Positions 47,501-49,559 of a DNA stretch of 64,000 nt are shown in pieces. The position numbers were made by a program, and so were the translations under genes. Below the pieces are notes generated by a model, which saw nothing but the letters and a program-made list of their open reading frames with translations, was not told the DNA's origin and ran no database searches. Numbering within the stretch: position 1 is the stretch's first letter; each line of letters starts with the position of its first letter. Source of the DNA: Marthasterias glacialis (taxonomy: Eukaryota; Echinodermata; Asteroidea; Forcipulatida; Asteriidae); the NCBI GenBank assembly GCA_911728455.2, contig OU452225.1, forward strand, positions 4,478,325-4,542,324. Direction: 5' to 3'.

Positions 47501-48634
47501 CGATCTTACCATGAAAATGAAATGATTCCTGAGAGTGATTTGACGCGTGTGCCGACCGAGCGGTTCAGTTCACCGGACCCAAGTTTTAGTGGCTAAGTCA
47601 TCAGGATGTGGGTTCGAATCCCGGTCATGACACTTGTGTCTTTGAGCAAGACCCTTTACTATACAACTGCTTCAAATAGGGGAACAGGCAGTGATGTTTG
47701 TCTTGCAACGGATTCATGTATCCCCTCCCTGTTCTAGCTGGGCCGTGAAGAGACTTGCGTTTATGTCTCCCCTATGTCTTGCTCTGCGCATTGGGGCAAG
47801 TTTATATACCTTCAAATAAGTATCCCACACCGAGTAGAATTTGGCCTTGCAATGGGCAAAGTGCATGAAAAAAAGCAAAAACAAACAAAAACAAAAATAA
47901 AATTAAAAAGAGCATGTTGTGTTATAACAAATAAAACAATAACTAACGTTTTGACCTAATTTGTAGGTGGTTGTAAAGATGTAGTTTTTGAAACGATTAC
48001 CCGGCAAACTAACCTACGTGAAAATGTTTACGACGGACAAGCACTCTGCTTGTAACCAGAAGTCAGTCGTATTACAAGTCGTTTCGCTCGCATTCTTTGT
48101 TGTAAAGCACTTGGTTAAAAATTGAGCAGTCAGCGCGCGAACATTATTTACTACGCTCCAGAATAAAATAATTAAATAAACAAAATTAGTTACTCTTTCA
48201 CTATTCACTGGTGGATTTTTACGTTCGATTTCTCATTTGAACGATAATAACTTCGATCAAAAAAAAAAAAAAAAAAAAACAAACAAACAATTCCACACTT
48301 TTTTAACCGGTGCTTACACTATAATCAGAGAATGGCAACTGTAAGCGCAGAATTCCGCGGTAAGCAGAGCCATTAAGTTTGGCCATGATCGTAAAGCAGT
48401 CTTTTCCCGGATATATCATTGGAAGAAGTGACCAGAGAGTCTTTACCTGCAGAACACTTGGCCTCTTCAAATAATTATCAGTCCCAAGCTGAGTCTCGAG
48501 GAAATATTCGATACGCAAAAAGGGAACAGTGCAAGACTCACCATTGTCAGTACGTTCGTTAACATAGGTTATTTGTTTGAGACAGTAGATATCTCCAAGA
48601 TTCACTTTCCACCACTCGGTCGCTGTACCACCAA
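3490..48634 (-). CDS. Receptor-type protein tyrosine phosphatase with Tie-like ectodomain (35 coding exons, 5' end missing)
   Basis: Type I membrane receptor predicted to dephosphorylate phosphotyrosine at the plasma membrane. Exons read on the minus strand, each bounded by AG and GT, keep one frame throughout: 48634-48542, 42970-42725, 42184-41876, 39653-39393, 39300-39169, 38981-38826, 38456-38349, 33079-33038, 32570-32280, 32031-31726, 31210-30987, 27953-27884, 27743-27637, 27425-27224, 24953-24854, 23177-22940, 22480-22447, 21923-21818, 19546-19470, 18975-18773, 17451-17364, 16924-16848, 16615-16579, 15248-15151, 14748-14629, 14371-14220, 13487-13352, 12548-12420, 11610-11511, 10982-10906, 10389-10255, 9052-8924, 6442-6291, 4709-4574, 3576-3490. 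The total is 1,651 residues plus stop. The first listed exon begins in mid-codon, so at least one upstream exon (signal peptide, start of the fucolectin domain) is missing. No in-frame stop or frameshift was seen, so the gene looks functional. Exon edges come from splice consensus and phase, not from transcripts. Confidence 0.95.
5279..6209 (+). mobile_element. piggyBac-type MITE, copy 2 (complete)
   Basis: Begins TTAACCCTATCAGGACCGGG and ends with its inverted complement, CCCGGTCCTGATAGGGTTAA. TTAA at both edges (5279-5282, 6206-6209) and CCC-starting inverted repeats are the signature of piggyBac elements. A long G run follows the left repeat (about 5,322-5,337). The 931-bp interior has no coding capacity. 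It lies between the exon at 4,709 and the donor of the exon at 6,291. Confidence 0.85.
6523..8424 (+). CDS. LINE reverse transcriptase ORF2 fragment (CR1/L2-type, 5' truncated)
   Basis: 633-residue open frame without a stop. It contains the reverse transcriptase motifs [61 protein letters not shown] (catalytic YADD), [13 protein letters not shown] and the C-terminal [20 protein letters not shown] region of CR1/L2/Jockey-superfamily LINEs. The upstream apurinic-type endonuclease is absent, so this is a 5'-truncated insertion; the frame opens at a non-ATG codon at the truncation. It runs antisense to the receptor gene, inside the intron between the exons 9052-8924 and 6442-6291. The intact frame suggests a recent insertion. 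Confidence 0.93.
   Translation: MFRLLIKFDSYKTAYYSDKICNCDGDQKALYQVINHLLHRKATPVLPSSSLLSDTSSMVNKFSDFFVNKIAKNRDDISSQSEPSNDPTQADVEFHCVPHRLPLTTLAPASEMEIMRIIKNSPTKTCSLDPIPTSMVKQHIDILIGPITELINKSLITGHFSDNFKKALITPVIKKQSLDSNNLRNYRPISNLPFLSKVAEKTVATRLNAHLTQHCLRDDLQSAYTRFHSVETALVKVHNDIMLAVDNKRAVLLVLLDLSAAFDTIDHNILLHRLQHQFGVQGVALDWFKSYLNNRSQAVNLSGDLSKETKLSHGVPQGSVLGPLLFTLYISPLGNIARNHGLQPHFYADDMQIYATFSPSIPDNDTNTQHILENCLGNFRSWMTANLLKFNASKTQFLVICSPHLRKRISISNIHIADTQVASCSEACNLGVIFDQSMNLDRQVTSVCQSAYYHLRRLAGVRASLSQSTAEQLIHAFISSRLDFCNSLLFGLPKHTLKRLQSVQNASARLLTKTRSSDHITPILHTLHWLPVEYRIQFKILLLSYKAIHGLAPSYIQDLLQIRTLRPGLRSSSSLVLSVPHTRLTSYGDRAFSSCAPRLWNSLPDELRNSKNLSSFKSSLKTYLFNLAFSTTV
6523..8504 (+). mobile_element. CR1/L2-type LINE insertion (5' truncated)
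   Basis: Covers the reverse transcriptase frame plus about 80 bp of 3' UTR. It ends in a short (TTA)n tail at 8,490-8,502 (tgttattattattattaag), typical of the microsatellite tails of this LINE group. Target-site duplications were not convincingly identified. The left limit is approximate. Confidence 0.8.
8924..9052 (-). other. Splice acceptor of a D2 exon closely followed by a dispersed repeat
   Basis: The exon encodes [20 protein letters not shown] and onward. Its acceptor AG (9,054-9,053) is only about 30 nt from the start of a 0.77-kb dispersed repeat at 9,084, so the branch point is presumably supplied by repeat sequence or by the short spacer. Confidence 0.6.
9084..9858 (+). repeat. 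Dispersed 0.76-kb repeat, copy A
   Basis: Starts near 'aagggacacattgctttt' and shares segments throughout with 46,227-46,986: aaagcggtccgccatttt, aggaccaaggttttgac, ctggtcgtctttcgagtc, aagccttgcaatgagttt, ggtctggttcc, cctcacaatttgttgg, cctaagtggagc. No coding frame, no clear terminal repeats. Family not recognised. Confidence 0.75.
10395..10434. repeat. (TA)n microsatellite
   Basis: Alternating ta runs interrupted once by 'aattat', within the intron beside a D2 exon. Confidence 0.8.
12420..17451 (-). CDS. Receptor phosphatase exons: catalytic phosphatase domain D1
   Basis: Eight exons (17451-17364, 16924-16848, 16615-16579, 15248-15151, 14748-14629, 14371-14220, 13487-13352, 12548-12420). 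Visible motifs are: pTyr loop [34 protein letters not shown] followed by [23 protein letters not shown] loop WPDMKPPE; P-loop [10 protein letters not shown], whose Cys is residue 1291 of the visible chain and whose codon context is split at 14,220/13,487; and Q-loop [13 protein letters not shown]. All catalytic residues (Asp, Cys, Arg, Gln) are present, so D1 should be an active phosphatase. It is followed by the D1-D2 linker [14 protein letters not shown]. Confidence 0.96.
13258..13297. repeat. Poly-A tract
   Basis: About 37 consecutive A followed by (caaa)n; probably a retroposon tail or homopolymer. No body was recognised. Confidence 0.75.
15279..16276 (+). mobile_element. piggyBac-type MITE, copy 3, carrying a 46-nt exon-derived insert
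   Basis: Edges are TTAA at 15279-15282 (repeat slightly mutated: aaccataccaggaccggg) and TTAA at 16273-16276 after ggtcctgatagggttaa. Same family and orientation as the copy at 5,279. The left edge lies only 29 nt upstream of the splice acceptor of the exon 15248-15151. The 46 bp at 16,017-16,062 are foreign and match a D2 exon edge (see findings). Confidence 0.85.
16017..16062 (+). other. 46-nt genomic copy of a D2 exon-intron border inserted in a MITE
   Basis: Identical over 46 nt to 11,501-11,546, which spans the splice donor of the exon 11610-11511. It is flanked by a 12-bp direct repeat AAACAAACCACT at 16,006-16,017 and 16,063-16,074. Other copies of the MITE lack it. Confidence 0.85.
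18202..18533 (+). repeat. Tandem duplication, 166-bp unit, two copies
   Basis: The unit starts gtagcatacaga[c/a]aggg at 18,202 and again at 18,368, and the two copies are almost identical. The core (gattatgaa..ttcataccag..ttccatagaaat) is also found singly and more diverged at 13,550-13,645 and 36,735-36,845, so the unit contains a dispersed repeat of about 100 bp. Confidence 0.85.
18773..19546 (-). CDS. Receptor phosphatase exons: juxtamembrane region
   Basis: Exons 19546-19470 ([20 protein letters not shown]) and 18975-18773 (Ser/Pro-rich [16 protein letters not shown], then [20 protein letters not shown] and KGFDADYK). The 'P-I-x-V-x-x-L-x-x-Y-I-x-x-x-K' stretch before the 'F-x-x-[DE]-Y' segment is the usual wedge region that precedes D1 in receptor phosphatases. 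Confidence 0.9.
19965..21618 (-). mobile_element. Inverted-repeat element carrying a gene fragment, 10-bp target duplication
   Basis: TATGAACGAC occurs at 19,965-19,974 and 21,609-21,618. Just inside are inverted arms of roughly 120-140 bp: outer part gtctagattctagac, middle atcatccgacgcaagagggc, inner ttccgcgcacgatatctgtc followed by aacagcaaggtctagagaatctg. The interior (about 1.37 kb) includes a CpG-rich stretch (21,050-21,470) and a coding-like exon. Long inverted repeats with a 9-11-bp duplication suggest a Mutator-like non-autonomous element with captured host sequence. No transposase was seen, and each arm also resembles a small foldback element, so the class is uncertain. Confidence 0.6.
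20711..20967 (-). pseudogene. Exon-like fragment with C-x2-C motif inside the inverted-repeat element
   Basis: The minus-strand frame reads [73 protein letters not shown] and ends at a perfect donor (CAA|GTAAGG at 20,711-20,710). YVC-x2-C resembles the start of zinc-binding modules such as ZAD-like domains in invertebrate proteins of unknown function. The acceptor side is weak. Parent gene not recognised. Confidence 0.4.
21818..22480 (-). CDS. Receptor phosphatase exons: stalk micro-exon and transmembrane segment
   Basis: A 34-nt exon (22480-22447) encodes [11 protein letters not shown]. The next exon (21923-21818) encodes a short Thr/Ser/Pro stalk ([11 protein letters not shown]) and a single transmembrane helix [20 protein letters not shown], followed by VFYRR. 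The next exon continues with RKQ, giving a basic stop-transfer sequence. The orientation fits a type I receptor with the phosphatase domains in the cytosol. Confidence 0.93.
22033..22186. mobile_element. Foldback MITE (about 150 bp)
   Basis: The ends are inverted repeats: cccttttcgaaacgacggctt..ggcttgggctcc versus the complement of gagaccaag..cgttgtttcgtaaagg. A related palindromic copy lies at 29,381-29,517. No coding capacity. Confidence 0.6.
22940..24953 (-). CDS. Receptor phosphatase exons: membrane-proximal fibronectin III repeat 5
   Basis: Exons 24953-24854 ([20 protein letters not shown], ending TPFDNDTPI) and 23177-22940 ([50 protein letters not shown]). The 'Y-I-A-A-E-hh....F-x-V-G-x-x-x-x-G-Y-x-N-x-P-L-x-P' pattern is the hallmark of the last extracellular FN3-like domain of receptor phosphatases such as the R2B group. 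A complete piggyBac-type MITE occupies part of the intron. Confidence 0.93.
23638..24571 (-). mobile_element. piggyBac-type MITE, copy 4 (complete, inverted)
   Basis: TTAA at 23638-23641 and 24568-24571, with CCTTATCAGGACCGGG and CCCGGTCCTGATAGGG as inverted ends. A run of more than 20 G lies just inside the left end (about 23,655-23,676). Same internal sequence as the other copies in the opposite orientation. Inserted in the intron between FN3-5 exons. Confidence 0.85.
25250..26365 (+). pseudogene. Penelope-like element, 5' and reverse-transcriptase part (frameshifted)
   Basis: Plus-strand pieces: 25,329-25,595 ([30 protein letters not shown]), 25,622-26,020 ([37 protein letters not shown]) and 26,022-26,365 ([40 protein letters not shown]). 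These are the N-terminal and RT motifs of Penelope-like retroelements. The frame breaks at a poly-C run (25,559-25,576) and again at about 26,018. The copy stops after WWR, before the YIDD catalytic motif. It faces an inverted second copy. Confidence 0.85.
26479..27173 (-). pseudogene. Penelope-like element, RT part plus GIY-YIG endonuclease (inverted copy)
   Basis: Minus-strand frame from 27,173: [48 protein letters not shown] deletion then jumps to the 26,859-26,479 frame: [62 protein letters not shown]-x2-C followed by V-Q-Y-V-G-E-T, L-R and H-W is the Penelope-type GIY-YIG endonuclease with its linked zinc-binding cysteines. The catalytic half of RT is missing. The region shared with the plus-strand copy makes an imperfect inverted repeat of about 270 bp. 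Confidence 0.87.
27224..27743 (-). CDS. Receptor phosphatase exons: fibronectin III repeat 4
   Basis: Exons 27743-27637 ([35 protein letters not shown]) and 27425-27224 ([34 protein letters not shown]). The intron is phase 0. The second exon ends TTPLK with one extra base that pairs with AC of the next exon (Asn). A rearranged Penelope-like element sits in the intron immediately downstream. Confidence 0.92.
27884..31210 (-). CDS. Receptor phosphatase exons: fibronectin III repeat 3 (split by an intron)
   Basis: Two exons, 31210-30987 and 27953-27884. The first has [20 protein letters not shown] followed by [19 protein letters not shown] and ends [10 protein letters not shown]. The second supplies [14 protein letters not shown]. 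The 3.0-kb intron between them interrupts the domain in phase 0 just before the G strand. It contains a foldback MITE and a palindromic repeat. Confidence 0.92.
28085..28118. repeat. GC-rich 15-bp inverted repeat (hairpin)
   Basis: TCGCGAAAAGGCCGCC, a 3-nt loop (ttt), then GGCAGCCTTTCGCGA, able to form a strong stem with two mismatches. Stands out from the AT-rich intron around it. Confidence 0.6.
28220..28292. repeat. 73-bp imperfect palindrome
   Basis: gagccggaagtgcattgtaa..aatggtac is mirrored by gtacattattgcattgcact..tccagctc. Probably a short foldback MITE remnant. Confidence 0.6.
29381..29517. mobile_element. Foldback MITE, second copy
   Basis: cgtttacgaaaccacgacttt..cttgggcttgggcttaggctcc is answered by the inverted acccaagcccaagccaag..ttttgtaatcgg. 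Related to the element at 22,033-22,186 by its gaaac-gac-gctt ends and the interior tagaaaatgtgtgc / tcaaaatgtgcgc segment. Confidence 0.55.
29582..29650 (+). repeat. Short tandem repeat, about 24-bp unit, three copies
   Basis: Repeats of atgttttggtgccgcccgtca with small changes at 29,583, 29,607 and 29,630. GC-rich compared with the flanks. Confidence 0.6.
31726..32031 (-). CDS. Receptor phosphatase exon: fibronectin III repeat 2
   Basis: 102 residues, with [20 protein letters not shown] and later [20 protein letters not shown], the classic FN3 'Y-x-F-x-V-x-A-x-x-x-x-G-x-G' F-G region. Phase 1 at both ends. It joins the next exon as GTT (Val). Confidence 0.93.
32052..32088. repeat. Poly-A tract
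   Basis: More than 30 consecutive A immediately upstream (in gene orientation) of the FN3-2 acceptor, so on the transcribed strand this is a poly-T tract 20-55 nt before the splice site and may act as an extended polypyrimidine tract. Confidence 0.7.
32280..32570 (-). CDS. Receptor phosphatase exon: fibronectin III repeat 1
   Basis: 97 residues starting [20 protein letters not shown] and ending with the [18 protein letters not shown] strand. The Trp of strand B and the Tyr of strand F are present. The acceptor AG at 32572-32571 follows a pyrimidine-rich tract. The exon is phase 1 at both ends, a complete FN3 unit. Confidence 0.9.
33038..33079 (-). CDS. Receptor phosphatase 42-nt micro-exon closing the EGF region
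   Basis: Encodes [13 protein letters not shown], the end of an EGF-like module, between AG at 33081-33080 and GTAAGA. It joins the preceding exon as GGT (Gly) and the first FN3 exon as ATA (Ile), so the frame is preserved. It lies 5.3 kb from the previous exon because the nested gene block sits between them. Confidence 0.8.
33178..33500. repeat. Cluster of GACCCGG/CCGGGTC motifs, left block
   Basis: More than ten degenerate copies of 'T-GACCCGGAA' and its complement, 'TTCCGGGTC-A', alternating in both orientations with short AT-rich spacers, so the block is a chain of imperfect palindromes. It lies between the EGF micro-exon and the nested gene. Similar shorter blocks are at 37,975-38,065 and 58,808-58,855. 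Confidence 0.75.
34085..34215. repeat. Poly-A and (CAA)n low-complexity tract
   Basis: A run of about 20 A followed by (caa)n and caaacaaa repeats. Open frames across it (poly-Gln/poly-Asn) are artefacts of the repeat. Confidence 0.85.
34410..34427 (-). mobile_element. Possible solitary piggyBac-type MITE end
   Basis: The sequence ccggtcctcacagggttaa resembles the terminal repeat of the four MITEs in this window with two or three changes. A matching second end was not recognised in the A/C-rich stretch to the left, so this may be a remnant or chance. Confidence 0.35.
34592..37779 (-). CDS. Nested partial gene of a SAM-like/uncharacterised expanded family, in an intron of the receptor gene
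   Basis: Candidate exons on the minus strand: 37779-37713 (starts [23 protein letters not shown]-like N-terminus), 36629-36485 ([34 protein letters not shown]), 35546-35431 ([29 protein letters not shown]) and 34803-34592 ([55 protein letters not shown]). The last three join in frame. They match, from memory of the family, a large uncharacterised group (often named SAMD3-like) abundant in fish and invertebrate genomes. Exon 1 ends in a phase that does not fit the second, so at least one exon between them was missed or lost. No final exon was identified beyond the donor at 34,591. It may be a truncated copy. Function unknown. Confidence 0.6.
37858..37887. repeat. Poly-A tract upstream of the nested gene
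   Basis: About 30 A, positioned about 80 nt before the putative start codon (37,779, minus strand) of the nested gene. Confidence 0.7.
37975..38065. repeat. Cluster of GACCCGG motifs, right block
   Basis: ttgaccgggaaaatggttgg, ttttgacccggagaattggtc and tctgacccggaaatgtggg: the same motif family as the block at 33,178-33,500, on the far side of the nested gene. Confidence 0.7.
38349..39300 (-). CDS. Receptor phosphatase exons: three Tie-like EGF modules
   Basis: Three phase-1 exons (39300-39169, 38981-38826, 38456-38349). The first encodes [20 protein letters not shown] followed by [19 protein letters not shown], a laminin-type EGF. The second contains [20 protein letters not shown], closely resembling the middle EGF of Tie receptors. 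The third contains [20 protein letters not shown] followed by [16 protein letters not shown]. The cysteine pattern and order match the EGF cluster of Tie1/Tie2. Each exon encodes about one module. Confidence 0.92.
38460..38526. repeat. (AAT)n microsatellite
   Basis: aataataat repeats immediately before the acceptor of the third EGF exon; on the gene strand this is (ATT)n, which can serve as its polypyrimidine-like tract. Confidence 0.85.
39393..39653 (-). CDS. Receptor phosphatase exon: second Ig domain
   Basis: 87-residue Ig-like domain. It contains [11 protein letters not shown] (B strand), YRWKHNGD (C strand Trp), [19 protein letters not shown] (E-F strands with the D-x-G-x-Y-x-C motif) and closes with MRLIVR. 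The Cys expected in the B strand is missing (TLRMI), so this is a one-cysteine Ig domain. This also fits the second Ig domain of Tie receptors, which runs directly into EGF repeats through an 'LIVR-C' junction, as seen here (LIVRDCQSG). Confidence 0.88.
39654..41875. other. Intron with no recognised feature
   Basis: Between the Ig exons. AT-rich, with a repeated 'cttcaat..tgctgcaattgaa' word near 40,020 and 40,205 and a C-rich stretch at 41,380-41,590. I see no exon, RNA gene or transposon that I can name. Confidence 0.6.
41876..42184 (-). CDS. Receptor phosphatase exon: Tie-like first Ig region
   Basis: 103-residue exon beginning [14 protein letters not shown] and ending [12 protein letters not shown]-like sequence (here [12 protein letters not shown]). 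Its position after the lectin domain and before a second Ig plus Tie-like EGF modules, and its layout (strand, polar loop, R-x-L-x-L, D-x-V-G-V-F, closing 'TRIQ-I-LP'), resemble the first Ig domain of vertebrate Tie receptors. Only one Cys is visible (YKGCSD), so a canonical intradomain disulfide is not obvious. Both ends are phase 1. The Tie assignment rests mainly on the downstream modules. Confidence 0.75.
42725..42970 (-). CDS. Receptor phosphatase exon: C-terminal part of fucolectin-like domain
   Basis: 82-residue exon starting [17 protein letters not shown]. It ends with the [20 protein letters not shown] strand, which matches the last beta strands of FTP/discoidin-like lectin domains, where the usual 'LCEV' is replaced by 'IGELMV'. 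The usual closing Cys is therefore absent. Phase 1 at both ends lets the domain be a shuffling unit. Confidence 0.85.
43520..44600 (+). pseudogene. Degraded LINE reverse transcriptase fragment (plus strand)
   Basis: In shifting plus-strand frames, [47 protein letters not shown]-like ([20 protein letters not shown]), [18 protein letters not shown] and [12 protein letters not shown] resemble the thumb/C-terminal part of non-LTR reverse transcriptases. The YADD motif is altered (FADN). A foldback MITE at 44,171-44,300 interrupts it. Clearly dead. Confidence 0.65.
44171..44300. mobile_element. Foldback MITE inserted in a LINE remnant
   Basis: Inverted ends aagccatgtccgaattgatg-gcttcggc and gccgaagtcgc-ttgattcggacacggcatt, about 130 bp in all. 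LINE coding similarity exists on both sides. Confidence 0.65.
44967..45960 (-). pseudogene. Degraded LINE reverse transcriptase fragment (minus strand)
   Basis: Minus-strand frames contain [34 protein letters not shown] (the catalytic YADD is readable), and the C-terminal [38 protein letters not shown]-stop. Several frameshifts split it. It is arranged tail to tail with the plus-strand LINE remnant at 43.5-44.6 kb. Confidence 0.7.
46227..46986 (+). repeat. Dispersed 0.76-kb repeat, copy B
   Basis: Second copy of the repeat at 9,084-9,858 in the same orientation, beginning aaaggaccacattgctttt. It diverges by substitutions and small indels spread over its length, so both are old copies of the same unit. 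It lies in the long intron after the first visible exon. Confidence 0.75.
47545..47912 (+). mobile_element. tRNA-derived SINE
   Basis: The head gccgaccgagcggttcag (box A-like, 47,551) and ggttcgaatccc (box B, 47,611-47,622) form a tRNA-like RNA polymerase III promoter. An unrelated body of about 250 bp and an A-rich tail (47,868-47,911) follow. The tRNA-like part cannot fold as a proper tRNA over its full length, so it is a SINE, not a tRNA gene. Confidence 0.75.
48254..48290. repeat. Poly-A with (CAAA)n tail
   Basis: About 20 A followed by caaacaaacaa, just downstream (gene orientation) of the first visible receptor exon. Confidence 0.6.
48542..48634 (-). CDS. Receptor phosphatase exon: middle of fucolectin-like (FTP/F5-8-like) domain
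   Basis: First exon I can place. It encodes about 31 residues including [20 protein letters not shown], the 'WW-V-LG' strand typical of fucolectin/tachylectin/pentraxin (FTP) lectin domains. It enters with two bases that complete a split codon and leaves with one base (G), which joins the next exon as Ala. An exon encoding the typical domain start (A-x-x-A-V-D-G region) should lie further upstream but was not recognised. The following intron is about 5.6 kb and contains LINE and repeat debris. Confidence 0.85.
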
Positions 48635-49559
48635 CTGTAAAGAAAACACGCGCTTAAAAGGTCAGTGGGTTTCACAAATTCACAAAACGTTAGAAAAAAA
48701 ATCGACAAATGATCACCAAAATGTCAATAATCACTTCCCTTTATTATTATTCAAAAAGTATACAACTATACAAGATTATGTACATTGTTACGCAACAAAG
48801 TGTGTGAAAAAGTTTTTTTTTATTTTTTTATATAATCCCCTGGTTAAAGCTTACTTAACTGCTAATGATAAGGAATTATGCCATTCAAGAATAGAAACTA
48901 TTATATTTGTTTACATCCCGATGTAAGTCTGTGATTGAAATAAGGTGTCTTCTAATTCCTACAAACGAACATGAAATAATGTTTAACCCTGTACCTTGTT
49001 CTAGATAGTGATATATTCATGGTTATAAAGACAAGCAATTTAAGGGCTTTCTTTTGTTGAAACAAAACATTCCTTGAAGGCGTGTTGGGCTACACAATGT
49101 GTTGCGTTCCTTACATGATAATGGTGAGTAACAGATAGATTAAACCAAGCTAGAACTAGCATGAATTGCTTCATTACATCAGTTAGTTTACGTACAAAGG
49201 GTCACTGAGCCATGTTCACTGAGCTAAACGGTTTTTGGGGGCAACTTTCGTTACCAGTGCTTAGTTAACGGCGCTGTTAACTCGTTCTTATTCTTATTCT
49301 TTTTTTTCGGTCAGAATCAAACAAAACACGTTCATACAATAAAGGAATAAGGTGAAGATAAACTGAATATAGTGAAATAAAACTCTATGTGATCAACGGG
49401 ATGGCTCGTTGAATAACTCACAGAGGAAGACAAAGAAAAATTAACAAATTAAATACATAAATACATGTAAGTCATTAAAATCACAGAAGAAAGGAAGTAA
49501 TAAATAAATGAATGATGACATAAAAAATGGCAAACAGTTTGGACATAAACAACTTATAA
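48635..49559. other. No gene recognised upstream of the first visible receptor exon
   Basis: I searched the minus strand here for the start of the fucolectin domain and a signal peptide and found neither. Sequence is AT-rich and unremarkable. The missing 5' exon lies further up, possibly beyond the window. Confidence 0.6.

Noticed and set aside
47551-47630. tRNA gene
   Set aside because: Box A and box B are present, but no full cloverleaf could be drawn, and an unrelated body with an A-rich tail follows; called a SINE instead.
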